A stretch of 64,000 bases of DNA from CAIKZZ01 sp035524595. GTDB taxonomy: Bacteria; Pseudomonadota; Gammaproteobacteria; Steroidobacterales; Steroidobacteraceae. The stretch's first letter is position 1; every line of letters starts with the position of its first letter. The position numbers were made by a program, and so were the translations under genes. Location of the stretch: positions 62,001 to 126,000 of the forward strand of contig DATKOP010000062.1 in assembly GCA_035524595.1 (NCBI GenBank), written 5' to 3'. Shown piece by piece: positions 17,259 through 24,738 of this stretch. The notes under the pieces were generated by a model. That model ran no database searches, was not told where the DNA came from, and was given only the letters and a program-made list of their open reading frames with translations.

Positions 17259-18715
17259 GCCTGCACACCCGCTCGCTGGCCGAGCTCGCGGCCGGGCTCG
17301 CGGCCAAGGAGTTCTCCGCGGTCGAGCTGGCGCGCCACTTCATCGCGCGCATCGAGGCCGCGAACGAGGGGCTGAACGCCTTCCTGACGGTCACCACCGA
17401 GCGCGCGCTCGCCGACGCGGCGCGCGCCGACGCGGCGCGCGCCGCCGGCCGCGCCGGGCCGCTGACCGGGTTGCCGGTCGCGCACAAGGACATCTTCTGC
17501 ACCGACGGCATCAGGACCAGCTGCGGCTCGCGCATGCTCGATGGGTTCATCGCCCCCTACGACGCGACCGTCGTCGAGCGGCTGCAGGCCGCCGGCACCG
17601 TGCTGCTCGGCAAGACCAACATGGACGAGTTCGCGATGGGCTCGTCCAACGAGAACAGCTACTACGGGCCGGTGCGCAACCCGTGGGACCGCGGCAAGGT
17701 GCCCGGCGGCTCCTCCGGCGGCTCCGCGGCGGCGGTCGCGGCGCGACTCGTGCCGGCCGCGACCGGCACCGACACCGGCGGCTCGATCCGCCAGCCGGCG
17801 GCGCTCGTCGGCGTGTCCGGCATCAAGCCGACCTACGGCCGCGTGTCGCGCTACGGCATGATCGCGTTCGCCTCGAGCCTCGACCAGGCCGGCGTGCTCG
17901 CGCCGTCGGCCGCGGACTGCGCGCTGCTGCTCGGCGCGATGGCCGGTTTCGACCCGCGTGACTCGACCTCGGTCGACGTGCCGGTGCCCGACTACGTCGC
18001 CGAGCTCGAGGCGCCGCTCAGGGGCAAGCGCATCGGCGTGCTGAAGGAGTTCTTCGCCGAGGGCCTCGAGGGCCCGACCGGCGCGCTGGTGGAGGCCGCG
18101 ATCGCGCTGCTGCGCGAGCAGGGCGCCGAGATCGTCGAGGTCAGCTGCCCGAACCTGCCGCTGTCGGTGCCGACCTACTACGTGGTGGCGCCGGCCGAGT
18201 GCTCCTCGAACCTGTCGCGCTTCGACGGCGTGCGCTTCGGCCACCGCTGCAAGGAGCCGCGCGACCTCATGGACCTGTACAAGCGCTCGCGCGGCGAGGG
18301 CTTCGGCGCCGAGGTCAAGCGCCGCATCATGACCGGCACGTACGTGCTGTCGGCGGGCTACTACGACGCCTACTACCTCAAGGCGCAGAAGGTGCGCAGC
18401 CTGATCACCGCCGACTTCAGGCGCGCGTTCGAGACCGTCGACCTGCTGGTCGGCCCCACCTCGCCGACGCCCGCGTTCGCCATCGGCGCCAAGGTCGACG
18501 ACCCGATCACGATGTACCTGAACGACATCTACACGATCGGCGCGAACCTCGCGGGCCTGCCGGCGATGTCGGTGCCCTGCGGCTTCGTCGGCGCGCTGCC
18601 GGTCGGCCTGCAGCTGATCGGCCCGCACTTCGGCGAGAGCCGGCTGCTGGCCGCGGCGCACGCCTACCAGCGCGAGACCGACTTCCACCGCCGGCTGCCG
18701 GCGGCGTACGCCTGA
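17255..18715 (+). CDS. gatA: Aspartyl/glutamyl-tRNA amidotransferase subunit A
   Basis: GatA is the amidase that frees ammonia from glutamine for transfer by GatB. The 486-residue protein has the amidase-signature Ser-cisSer-Lys triad: K78 in VAHKDIF, cis-S153 in PGGSSGGSAAA and S177 in GTDTGGSIRQPAA. Near residues 56-65 the protein carries the doubled peptide ADAAR, encoded by a perfect 15-base tandem duplication. The GTG start overlaps gatC. Confidence 0.97.
   Translation: MSLHTRSLAELAAGLAAKEFSAVELARHFIARIEAANEGLNAFLTVTTERALADAARADAARAAGRAGPLTGLPVAHKDIFCTDGIRTSCGSRMLDGFIAPYDATVVERLQAAGTVLLGKTNMDEFAMGSSNENSYYGPVRNPWDRGKVPGGSSGGSAAAVAARLVPAATGTDTGGSIRQPAALVGVSGIKPTYGRVSRYGMIAFASSLDQAGVLAPSAADCALLLGAMAGFDPRDSTSVDVPVPDYVAELEAPLRGKRIGVLKEFFAEGLEGPTGALVEAAIALLREQGAEIVEVSCPNLPLSVPTYYVVAPAECSSNLSRFDGVRFGHRCKEPRDLMDLYKRSRGEGFGAEVKRRIMTGTYVLSAGYYDAYYLKAQKVRSLITADFRRAFETVDLLVGPTSPTPAFAIGAKVDDPITMYLNDIYTIGANLAGLPAMSVPCGFVGALPVGLQLIGPHFGESRLLAAAHAYQRETDFHRRLPAAYA
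17411..17440 (+). repeat. Perfect 15-base tandem duplication inside gatA
   Basis: The unit GCCGACGCGGCGCGC occurs twice head to tail (17411-17425 and 17426-17440). It adds five residues to a surface helix of GatA and keeps the frame. Confidence 0.85.
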
Positions 18716-18725
18716 GACCCAGACG

Positions 18726-20195
18726 ATGAACCAGAACGCCGTCCGCGAAGGCTGGGAGGTCGTGATCGGCCTCGAGATCCACGCCCAGCTCGCGACCCGC
18801 TCCAAGATCTTCTCGGGCTCCTCGACCGCGTTCGGCGCCGCGCCGAACACGCAGGCGAGCCTCGTCGACCTCGGCTATCCCGGCACGCTGCCGGTGCTGA
18901 ACCGCGACGCGGTGCGCATGGCCGTCAAGTTCGGGCTCGCAACCGGCGCGACGATCGCCGCGCGCTCGATCTTCGCGCGCAAGAACTACTTCTACCCGGA
19001 CCTGCCGAAGGGCTACCAGATCAGCCAGTACGAGCGGCCGGTGGTCGAGGACGGCTCGATCGAGATCGTGCTCGAGGACGGCAGCAGGAAGACCATCGGC
19101 ATCACGCGCGCGCACCTCGAGGAGGACGCCGGCAAGTCGCTGCACGAAGGGCTCGCGAACGCGAGCGGCATCGACCTCAACCGCGCCGGCACGCCGCTGC
19201 TCGAGATCGTCTCGGAGCCGGATCTGCGCTCGGCGCGGGAGGCGGTCGCCTACCTCAAGAAGGTGCACACGCTGGTGCGCTACCTCGAGATCTGCGACGG
19301 CAACATGCAGGAAGGCTCGTTCCGCTGCGACGCGAACGTCTCGGTGCGGCGCTTCGGCAAGACCGAGTTCGGCACGCGCTGCGAGATCAAGAACGTCAAC
19401 TCGTTCCGCTTCGTCGAGAAGGCGATCAACTACGAGGTCGAGCGCCAGATCGACGTGCTCGAGGGCGGCGGCAGCATCGTGCAGGAGACGCGCCTGTACG
19501 ACTCGGCCAAGGACGAGACGCGCTCGATGCGCTCCAAGGAAGAGGCCAACGACTACCGCTACTTCCCGGACCCCGACCTGCTGCCGCTGGTGATCGAGCC
19601 GGCCTTGGTCGAGTCGGTGCGCGCGACGCTGCCGGAGCTGCCGGACGAGAAGGCGGCGCGCTTCGCGCTGCACTACGGCCTGTCCGCCTACGACGCCGGC
19701 GTCCTGACCTCGAGCCGCGAGCTCGCCGACTTCTACGAGGCGGTGGTGCGCGAGGTCGGCGGCGGCGCGCCGAGCGCCAAGCTCGCCGCCAACTGGGTGA
19801 TGGGCGACTTCTCGGCCCTACTGAACCGCGACGGCCTCGAGATCGCCGCGGCGCGCGTGCCGGCGGCGGCGCTCGCGGGGCTGCTGCGCCGGATCCAGGA
19901 CGGCACCATCTCCGGCAAGATCGCCAAGGAGGTCTTCGAGCTGATGTGGGCGGACGCCGCCGCGGCCGACGCGGTGATCGAGGCCAAGGGCCTGAAGCAG
20001 ATCACCGACACCAGCGCGATCGAGGCGGCGATCGAGGCGGTGATGGCCGCCAGCCCCAAGCAGCTCGCCGAGTACCGCTCCGGCAAGGACAAGCTGTTCG
20101 GCTTCTTCGTCGGCCAGGCGATGAAGGCGACGCAGGGCAAGGCGAACCCGGCGCAGCTCAACGAGCTGCTGAAAAAGAAGCTCGCCGGTCCCTAG
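18726..20195 (+). CDS. gatB: Aspartyl/glutamyl-tRNA amidotransferase subunit B
   Basis: GatB phosphorylates the misattached glutamate or aspartate on tRNA and amidates it with ammonia channelled from GatA. The 489-residue protein opens with the family motif IGLEIHAQL. It has the kinase-like core with NYFYPDLPKGYQISQYE and the GatB/YqeY tail domain (about 340-487) that binds tRNA. It follows gatA after 10 bases and completes a three-gene gatCAB operon. Confidence 0.97.
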   Translation: MNQNAVREGWEVVIGLEIHAQLATRSKIFSGSSTAFGAAPNTQASLVDLGYPGTLPVLNRDAVRMAVKFGLATGATIAARSIFARKNYFYPDLPKGYQISQYERPVVEDGSIEIVLEDGSRKTIGITRAHLEEDAGKSLHEGLANASGIDLNRAGTPLLEIVSEPDLRSAREAVAYLKKVHTLVRYLEICDGNMQEGSFRCDANVSVRRFGKTEFGTRCEIKNVNSFRFVEKAINYEVERQIDVLEGGGSIVQETRLYDSAKDETRSMRSKEEANDYRYFPDPDLLPLVIEPALVESVRATLPELPDEKAARFALHYGLSAYDAGVLTSSRELADFYEAVVREVGGGAPSAKLAANWVMGDFSALLNRDGLEIAAARVPAAALAGLLRRIQDGTISGKIAKEVFELMWADAAAADAVIEAKGLKQITDTSAIEAAIEAVMAASPKQLAEYRSGKDKLFGFFVGQAMKATQGKANPAQLNELLKKKLAGP

Positions 20196-20201
20196 CGCCC
20201 C

Positions 20202-21116
20202 GTGCGCGACGGCGACACCCTGCGGCGGTTCCTGTTCGAGCGCTTCCCGGTGCGCGGCTACCTCGTGCACCTCGACGCCTCGTGGCGGGCGCTGATCGAG
20301 CACCACGCCTACCCCGACGCCGTGCGCGACACGCTCGGCGAGGCGACCGCGGCAACGATGCTGCTCGCGGCCACGCTCAAGTTCGACGGCCTGCTGACGC
20401 TGCAGATGCAGGGGCCGGGGCCGATGCACCTCCTGGTCGTGCAGGCGACGCCGCGCATGGCGGTGCGCGGCGTCGCGCGCTGGCGCGGCGAGCTGCCGCC
20501 GGCACGGCCGAGCCTCGAGGCGCTGACCGGCGGCGGCCAGGTCACCGTGACGGTCGAGAACGCCGACCGCAGCTCGCGCTACCAGGGCATCGTGCCGCTC
20601 GCCGGCGAGCGGCTCGGCGACTGCTTCGAGGCCTACTTCGCCCGCTCCGAGCAGCTGCCGACGCGGCTCTGGCTCGCCGCCACGCCGGAGCGGGCGGCGG
20701 GCCTGCTGCTGCAGCGCCTGCCGAGCGGCGCGACCGCCTCGGCCGAGGAGATCGAGCACTCGGCGGCGGCCGGCGACGAGGACTGGAACCGGGTGCTGCA
20801 CCTCGCGGCGACGCTGACCCCGGCGGAGCTCGCGGGCCTGAGCGGCGACGAGCTGCTCAGGCGGCTGTTCCACGAGGAGGACGTGCGCCTGTTCGATCCC
20901 GGGCCGGTGTTCTTCCAGTGCACCTGCTCGCGCGAGCGCGTCAGCGGCATCCTGCGCTCGATCGGCGCGGCCGAGGTGCGCGACATCCTCGCCGAGCGCG
21001 GCTCGGTCGAGGTGCGCTGCGAGTTCTGCAACCGCGCCTGGCAGTACGACGCCGTCGACGTCGCCGGGCTGTTCAGCGGCGGCGGCCCGGTCAGCGGCCC
21101 GCGCGCGCTGCAGTAG
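20202..21116 (+). CDS. hslO: Redox-switched chaperone Hsp33
   Basis: Hsp33 is a holdase turned on by oxidation. Zinc bound by four cysteines is lost as disulfides form and the protein unfolds into its active form. The four cysteines are present as C240-x-C242 and C273-x-x-C276. The 304-residue length and the N-terminal core (FLFERFPVRGYLVHLDASW) fit the family. The GTG start is 6 bases from the gatB stop, so hslO is likely transcribed with gatCAB. A GC-rich hairpin at 21164-21187 follows. Confidence 0.93.
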   Translation: MRDGDTLRRFLFERFPVRGYLVHLDASWRALIEHHAYPDAVRDTLGEATAATMLLAATLKFDGLLTLQMQGPGPMHLLVVQATPRMAVRGVARWRGELPPARPSLEALTGGGQVTVTVENADRSSRYQGIVPLAGERLGDCFEAYFARSEQLPTRLWLAATPERAAGLLLQRLPSGATASAEEIEHSAAAGDEDWNRVLHLAATLTPAELAGLSGDELLRRLFHEEDVRLFDPGPVFFQCTCSRERVSGILRSIGAAEVRDILAERGSVEVRCEFCNRAWQYDAVDVAGLFSGGGPVSGPRALQ

Positions 21117-21163
21117 CCGCCGCGGCGTCGCGGCGCCGCCACGGCGGTCCCCGCGCCGGGCCG

Positions 21164-21187
21164 GAGCCGGGCGCGCGCCGCCGGCTC
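21164..21187 (+). terminator. GC-rich hairpin after hslO, possible terminator
   Basis: GAGCCGG (21164-21170) and CCGGCTC (21181-21187) form a 7-bp stem around a 10-base loop. The sequence after it (GACCCCGTTCTTG) is only weakly T-rich, so intrinsic termination is uncertain. Confidence 0.3.
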
Positions 21188-21281
21188 GACCCCGTTCTTG
21201 TGCCGCCGCCGATTACCTGCCTAGACTCGGATCGCCGACGTCGATTCCTTGCGTGTTCAGTGATCGAACCGGAGGACCGTC

Positions 21282-21905
21282 ATGCCGTCAGCTACCCTGA
21301 TGCACTCGTTCCCCGTGCCGCTCGGCCGCCGTGGCACCGCCGCGGTCGTCGCGATCTGCGTGCACCTGCTGCTGGGATCGGCGCTCGTCGCCGGCCTGGT
21401 GGTCAACCTGCAGATACCGGTCGTCATACTGCCGCACCCGCCGGTTCACCCGCCGGTGCGCAAGGACGACCCGGTCCCGCGGATCCGGTTGGGCGGGCCG
21501 GAGTGGGGCGTTCCGGTCCCGGCCCCGCCCGACGACCCGCCGCTGATCCTGCCGCAGGTGGACGACCCGACGATCGGCCGCGTCGCGCCGCCCGCGCCGA
21601 CGCCGCGCGACGACGGTGCGGGACCCGCGGTAACGACCGGGCCCCGCGTACTGCACCAGGAGGAGCCGCCGTATCCGGCGGCCGCGCGCCGCCTCGGGGA
21701 GCAGGGCGTCGTCGTCGTGCGCGTGCTGGTCGGCATCGACGGCAACGTCGCGCGCGCCGAGGTCGCGACCTCGAGCGGATCGACGCGCCTCGACAACGCG
21801 GCGCTCGCCTCGGTGCGCCACTGGCGCTTCGCGCCGGCGAGCTCCGGCTCGGGCCCAGTCGAGAGCTGGACGAGCCTCAGGATCGTGTTCCGGCTGACCG
21901 ACTAG
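21282..21905 (+). CDS. TonB-family energy transducer
   Basis: TonB proteins span the inner membrane, cross the periplasm and pass proton-motive energy to outer-membrane receptors. This 207-residue protein has a membrane segment at about 19-42, a proline-rich stretch (about 48-110) and a C-terminal TonB domain (about 125-205) opening with EEPPYPAAARRLGEQG. A good GGAGG site precedes the ATG. TTGTGC (21198-21203) and TAGACT (21222-21227) could be a weak promoter. No exbB, exbD or receptor gene is nearby, so its partner is unknown. Confidence 0.85.
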   Translation: MPSATLMHSFPVPLGRRGTAAVVAICVHLLLGSALVAGLVVNLQIPVVILPHPPVHPPVRKDDPVPRIRLGGPEWGVPVPAPPDDPPLILPQVDDPTIGRVAPPAPTPRDDGAGPAVTTGPRVLHQEEPPYPAAARRLGEQGVVVVRVLVGIDGNVARAEVATSSGSTRLDNAALASVRHWRFAPASSGSGPVESWTSLRIVFRLTD

Positions 21906-22090
21906 CGTGGCGGCTCGGCGGGCGCCGCGCGCGCGGCGGGCCCGGCCGCGCACGGCGTGTCGCGGCGCGCGATCAGCGCCGCGACGCGCTCGAGCCAGCA
22001 GGCGAGCCGGAGTTCAATCTCGGCGCGCGCCGTCCGCGGCTCATCGAGAGTCACCACGAGGCGCACGCTCCAGTGTCTAGCGGCACGCAT
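21902..22090 (-). CDS. Small ORF of unknown function downstream of the DUF4173 gene
   Basis: A 62-codon frame starts at ATG 22090, overlapping the last 14 bases of the DUF4173 gene, and ends overlapping the tonB-like stop. Nearly all third codon positions are G or C, as in real genes here. The middle, RLVVTLDEPRTARAEIELRL, looks like a soluble alpha/beta segment. There is no recognisable family, signal or membrane span. It could be a real small protein coupled to the DUF4173 gene, or a chance frame in GC-rich DNA. Confidence 0.45.
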   Translation of the reverse strand: MRAARHWSVRLVVTLDEPRTARAEIELRLACWLERVAALIARRDTPCAAGPAARAAPAEPPR

Positions 22091-23588
22091 CGGGGTCCCC
22101 CGACGCGGCGCCGAGCCCGAGCTTCGCGAGCGCGGCGCGCGCCTCGGCGCCGCGCAGCGTCCACTCGTACCACGCGGGTTGCGACGCCGCGCCGGGACGG
22201 TCGCCATAGCTGACGGCCAGCAGGCTCAGCACGCAGCGGCGGGTCGGTGGGTCGAGCCCCGGCAGCGCGTGGGCGAGCGCCGGCACGCCGTCCAGGCCGC
22301 CGCCGGTCGCCAGGTACGCGACGTCGACGGCGCCGGTGCGGGCGTAGCGCTCGAGGTTCCTGCCGACGATCCACGCCGAGTGGTTCCAGTAGCCGAGCAC
22401 GAGTGCCGCGCCGAGCGCCGCGAGCGCGACGCGCCGCGTCAGGCGCCCGCGGTCGACGCCCGTCGCGAGCTCGACCGCGAGGGCGATCAGCGCCGCGGCC
22501 ACGACGATGATGTAGGCCGCGACGTACAGGCGCAGCCGCGTATAGCCGTAAGCGGCGGCATACAGCGCGAGGCGATGAGCGGCTGAGCCGAGCAGCAGCA
22601 GGCACTCGCCGGTGAGCGCGAGGCCGAGCGCGCGTCCGACTCCCGGGCGACGGGGCCGGGTGCGCTCATCGAACACCAGCACGAGCAGGGCGCACAGCGT
22701 CACGACCAGCGTGATCTCGATGAAGCCGCGATGCACGGCCTCGGCGTAGGTGACGCCGCTGCCCAGCCGGCCGCCCGGGTCGCCGAACAGGTCCGCCAGC
22801 TGCAGCACCAGGAACAGGGCGAACAGCGCCGCCACCGCGCCGAGCACGATTCCCTGGTCGACCGGCGTCAGCGGTCGCGAGACCCCGGCGTCGGCGACCG
22901 CCGGCCGCGACGTGCGCCGGTAGGCGCGCAGCGCCGCGCCGAACAGCCCGAGCGTGACGGCCGCCGCGCCGGCGAAGAACGCGAGTCGCCCGAACAGCGA
23001 CAGGGCGCCGAGCGCGGCCAGCAGCTGCGCACGCCATGCGGCGAGCGTCGGGTCGGCCTGCGCGAGCAGGCCGAAGAACGCCGCGACCACCACCAGCGCG
23101 AGCACCGAGCCGCGCACGACCGGCAGGCCGTCCTGGCCGCGCGCGCTGCGGATGCCGTCGCCGAGCCGTTCGCCCGCTTCGCCGAGCACGCGTCGCGAGG
23201 CCCGCCACGGCGCGCGCGCGAGGTCGCGACTGCCGGGTGGAGCGACGCCGTCGCTCAGCACCGCGACCGCGCCCACCCAGGCGCTCGCGAGCGCGAGTGG
23301 CAGCTGCACGCCGAGGTTGGCGCTGATCGCGACCACGCCGGCGAGGGCCGCCGAGAGTGCCAGCAGCGCGCGGCGCTCGGCGAGCGGATAGGCGTCCAGC
23401 AGCGCGAAGCCGGCCGCCAGCGACCACAGCGCGACGGACCAGTTCAGTCCTGGGCTGGCGTCGTAGAGGGTGAGCGTCGCGAGCGTCGCGACGAATGCCG
23501 CGCCGAGCCACGCGAGGCGCTCCGGCCGCGGGGGTCGCAGCGCGCGCAGCCGGGGAGGGGCCAGGTCGGCAAGAGTACTTTGCGTCAT
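22077..23588 (-). CDS. DUF4173-type polytopic membrane protein
   Basis: This 503-residue protein has about ten to twelve membrane spans and resembles the DUF4173 family. The typical central segment survives as VTYAEAVHRGFIEITLVV, as does the later LRLYVAAYIIVVAAALIAL. The family has no established function. A C-terminal soluble region of about 90 residues follows the last span. The ATG lies inside a 17-bp inverted repeat that recurs before the operon, so binding there could block both RNA polymerase and ribosome. The regulator gene ends 50 bases upstream; the three genes probably form one unit. Confidence 0.7.
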   Translation of the reverse strand: MTQSTLADLAPPRLRALRPPRPERLAWLGAAFVATLATLTLYDASPGLNWSVALWSLAAGFALLDAYPLAERRALLALSAALAGVVAISANLGVQLPLALASAWVGAVAVLSDGVAPPGSRDLARAPWRASRRVLGEAGERLGDGIRSARGQDGLPVVRGSVLALVVVAAFFGLLAQADPTLAAWRAQLLAALGALSLFGRLAFFAGAAAVTLGLFGAALRAYRRTSRPAVADAGVSRPLTPVDQGIVLGAVAALFALFLVLQLADLFGDPGGRLGSGVTYAEAVHRGFIEITLVVTLCALLVLVFDERTRPRRPGVGRALGLALTGECLLLLGSAAHRLALYAAAYGYTRLRLYVAAYIIVVAAALIALAVELATGVDRGRLTRRVALAALGAALVLGYWNHSAWIVGRNLERYARTGAVDVAYLATGGGLDGVPALAHALPGLDPPTRRCVLSLLAVSYGDRPGAASQPAWYEWTLRGAEARAALAKLGLGAASGDPDACR

Positions 23589-23594
23589 AAAGTA
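23576..23594. promoter_or_regulatory. Inverted-repeat operator candidate at the DUF4173 start codon
   Basis: TACTTT (23576-23581) and AAAGTA (23589-23594) flank a 7-base centre; the core ACTTTGCGTCATAAAGT is 17 bases. It matches the repeat at 24680-24696 at 15 of 17 positions and contains the leftward ATG at 23588-23586. The neighbouring winged-helix regulator is the natural ligand, by inference. Confidence 0.6.
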
Positions 23595-23638
23595 AATGCT
23601 CGTGCAGGAGGGGTGGGTCGGGTCCTGGGTCCGGTGGT

Positions 23639-24046
23639 TCAGCGCGCGAGGGCGCTGCGCGTCGCGACGATCAGCGCTTCCATGTGCGCGAGGTAGCGCT
23701 CGAGCGCGCGGCGACCGGCCGGCGCGAGCCGGTACTCGGTGCGCGGCCGGCGGTCCGCGAACGACTTGGCGCAGCCGATGTAGCCGGCGTCCTCGAGCCT
23801 GCGGGCATGCACGCTCAGATTGCCGTCGGTCGTCTCGAGCAGCTCGCGCAGCTCGACGAAGGTCAGCGCCTCGGTCCCGGCGAGGGCGCTGACGATGCCG
23901 AGCCGCAGGCGGTGGTGCAGCAGGGCATCGGGATCGGCCGCCTCGGCGCCGGCTCCGGCCGCGCCACCGGGCAGCGCCTCGAGCCGCGACCGGCCGCGGC
24001 CCTTGCGGTGCGCGCCGCGCGTCGCGCGCTGCGCCGCGCTAGCCAC
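23639..24046 (-). CDS. Winged-helix transcriptional regulator (HTH_34 type)
   Basis: This 135-residue protein holds a winged-helix DNA-binding domain at about 42-115. The pattern HHRLRLGIVSALAG...LTFVELRELL, then TTDGNLSVHARRLEDAGYI for the recognition helix and TEYRLAPAGRRALERYL for the wing and dimer helix, fits the small MarR/ArsR-like HTH_34 group. The GTG start overlaps the upstream membrane-protein stop by 8 bases, so the pair is translationally linked. Regulators of this group usually sit with a membrane protein whose expression they control. No metal-binding cysteines are present. Confidence 0.8.
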   Translation of the reverse strand: MASAAQRATRGAHRKGRGRSRLEALPGGAAGAGAEAADPDALLHHRLRLGIVSALAGTEALTFVELRELLETTDGNLSVHARRLEDAGYIGCAKSFADRRPRTEYRLAPAGRRALERYLAHMEALIVATRSALAR

Positions 24047-24638
24047 CGTGGCTCCGGGCGATGAACGCGCCGAACACGACGTGGGTGGCCGCGAATCCGG
24101 CCAGCATCAGGCCCTCGCCCCAGGCGCCCGGCGCGAGCGCGGCGACGACGCCGAGGCCGAGGAAGCAGGCCCCCATCGCCGGCACGACGCGCACCGAGAA
24201 CGCGCCACCGGCCGTGAGCCCGGCGCCGTACAGCAGCAGCCAGACCGCCGGCAGGTAGTCGAGGTGCGCGTCGCGCAGCATCACGAGCGTCAAGACGCCG
24301 CCGGCCGCGATCGCTGGCCCGAAGCCGAGCACGAACTTGCGAAACGGGCCCGACCACAACGGCTGTCCGGCCCGCCGTGCCTTCCACGCGGTGCTCGCGA
24401 GGCCGACCAGCGCCGACAGCGCGGCATCGCCGAGCCAGAGCCGCACCCGGGCCAGCGGCTCGGCGAGGCCGTGCGCGTACAGGCCGGTCGCGAGCGCGCC
24501 GAGCCCGACGCACACGAAGCCGATGCCCGACAGCGCCGTGAAGGCGCCGGCGTTCGCCATCGTGCGGCGGATGAACTGCAGGTCCGCGACGGCGCGTTCA
24601 TGCATGGCGGCGGTGCGGGCGTGCGGCGGTGCGTCCAT
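24039..24638 (-). CDS. Membrane protein of unknown function, first gene of the regulator unit
   Basis: The 199-residue protein starts with a soluble amphipathic segment (HERAVADLQFIRRTMANAG) and then has about six membrane spans. No family of known function was recognised. The frame stays open up to a TTG at 24677, but that TTG is part of the -35 hexamer, so ATG at 24638 is the likely start. The -10 ends 10 bases before it, so the mRNA leader would be only a few bases. It overlaps the regulator gene downstream. Confidence 0.75.
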   Translation of the reverse strand: MDAPPHARTAAMHERAVADLQFIRRTMANAGAFTALSGIGFVCVGLGALATGLYAHGLAEPLARVRLWLGDAALSALVGLASTAWKARRAGQPLWSGPFRKFVLGFGPAIAAGGVLTLVMLRDAHLDYLPAVWLLLYGAGLTAGGAFSVRVVPAMGACFLGLGVVAALAPGAWGEGLMLAGFAATHVVFGAFIARSHGG

Positions 24639-24648
24639 CGGCGCGCCG

Positions 24649-24677
24649 ATGCTAGGGTCCCGCCCGCGATCAGTCAA
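24649..24677 (-). promoter_or_regulatory. Sigma-70 promoter of the membrane protein-regulator unit
   Basis: Read leftward, TTGACT (24677-24672) and TAGCAT (24654-24649) are 17 bases apart, a strong match. The start is expected near 24642, about 4 bases before the ATG. TAGCAT also occurs upstream of the M61 peptidase (43868-43863) and the DUF6763 gene (55526-55521) in the same orientation to the gene. Confidence 0.65.
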
Positions 24678-24678
24678 G

Positions 24679-24697
24679 TACTTTGCAACATAAAGTT
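24679..24697. promoter_or_regulatory. Inverted-repeat operator candidate before the membrane protein-regulator unit
   Basis: ACTTTGCAACATAAAGT (24680-24696) has the arms ACTTT/AAAGT and lies 2 bases upstream of the -35 hexamer of the leftward promoter. It differs from the copy at 23577-23593 at two central bases. Its position suits either activation or repression by contact with polymerase. Confidence 0.6.
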
Positions 24698-24738
24698 GAG
24701 CCGCGCGACGGCACCCGGCCGGGTGCCGCCGCGCGACG

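Noticed and set aside
24639..24677. N-terminal extension of the membrane protein to TTG 24677
   Set aside because: That TTG is the start of the -35 hexamer of a 17-spaced promoter, so the codon would not be in the mRNA.
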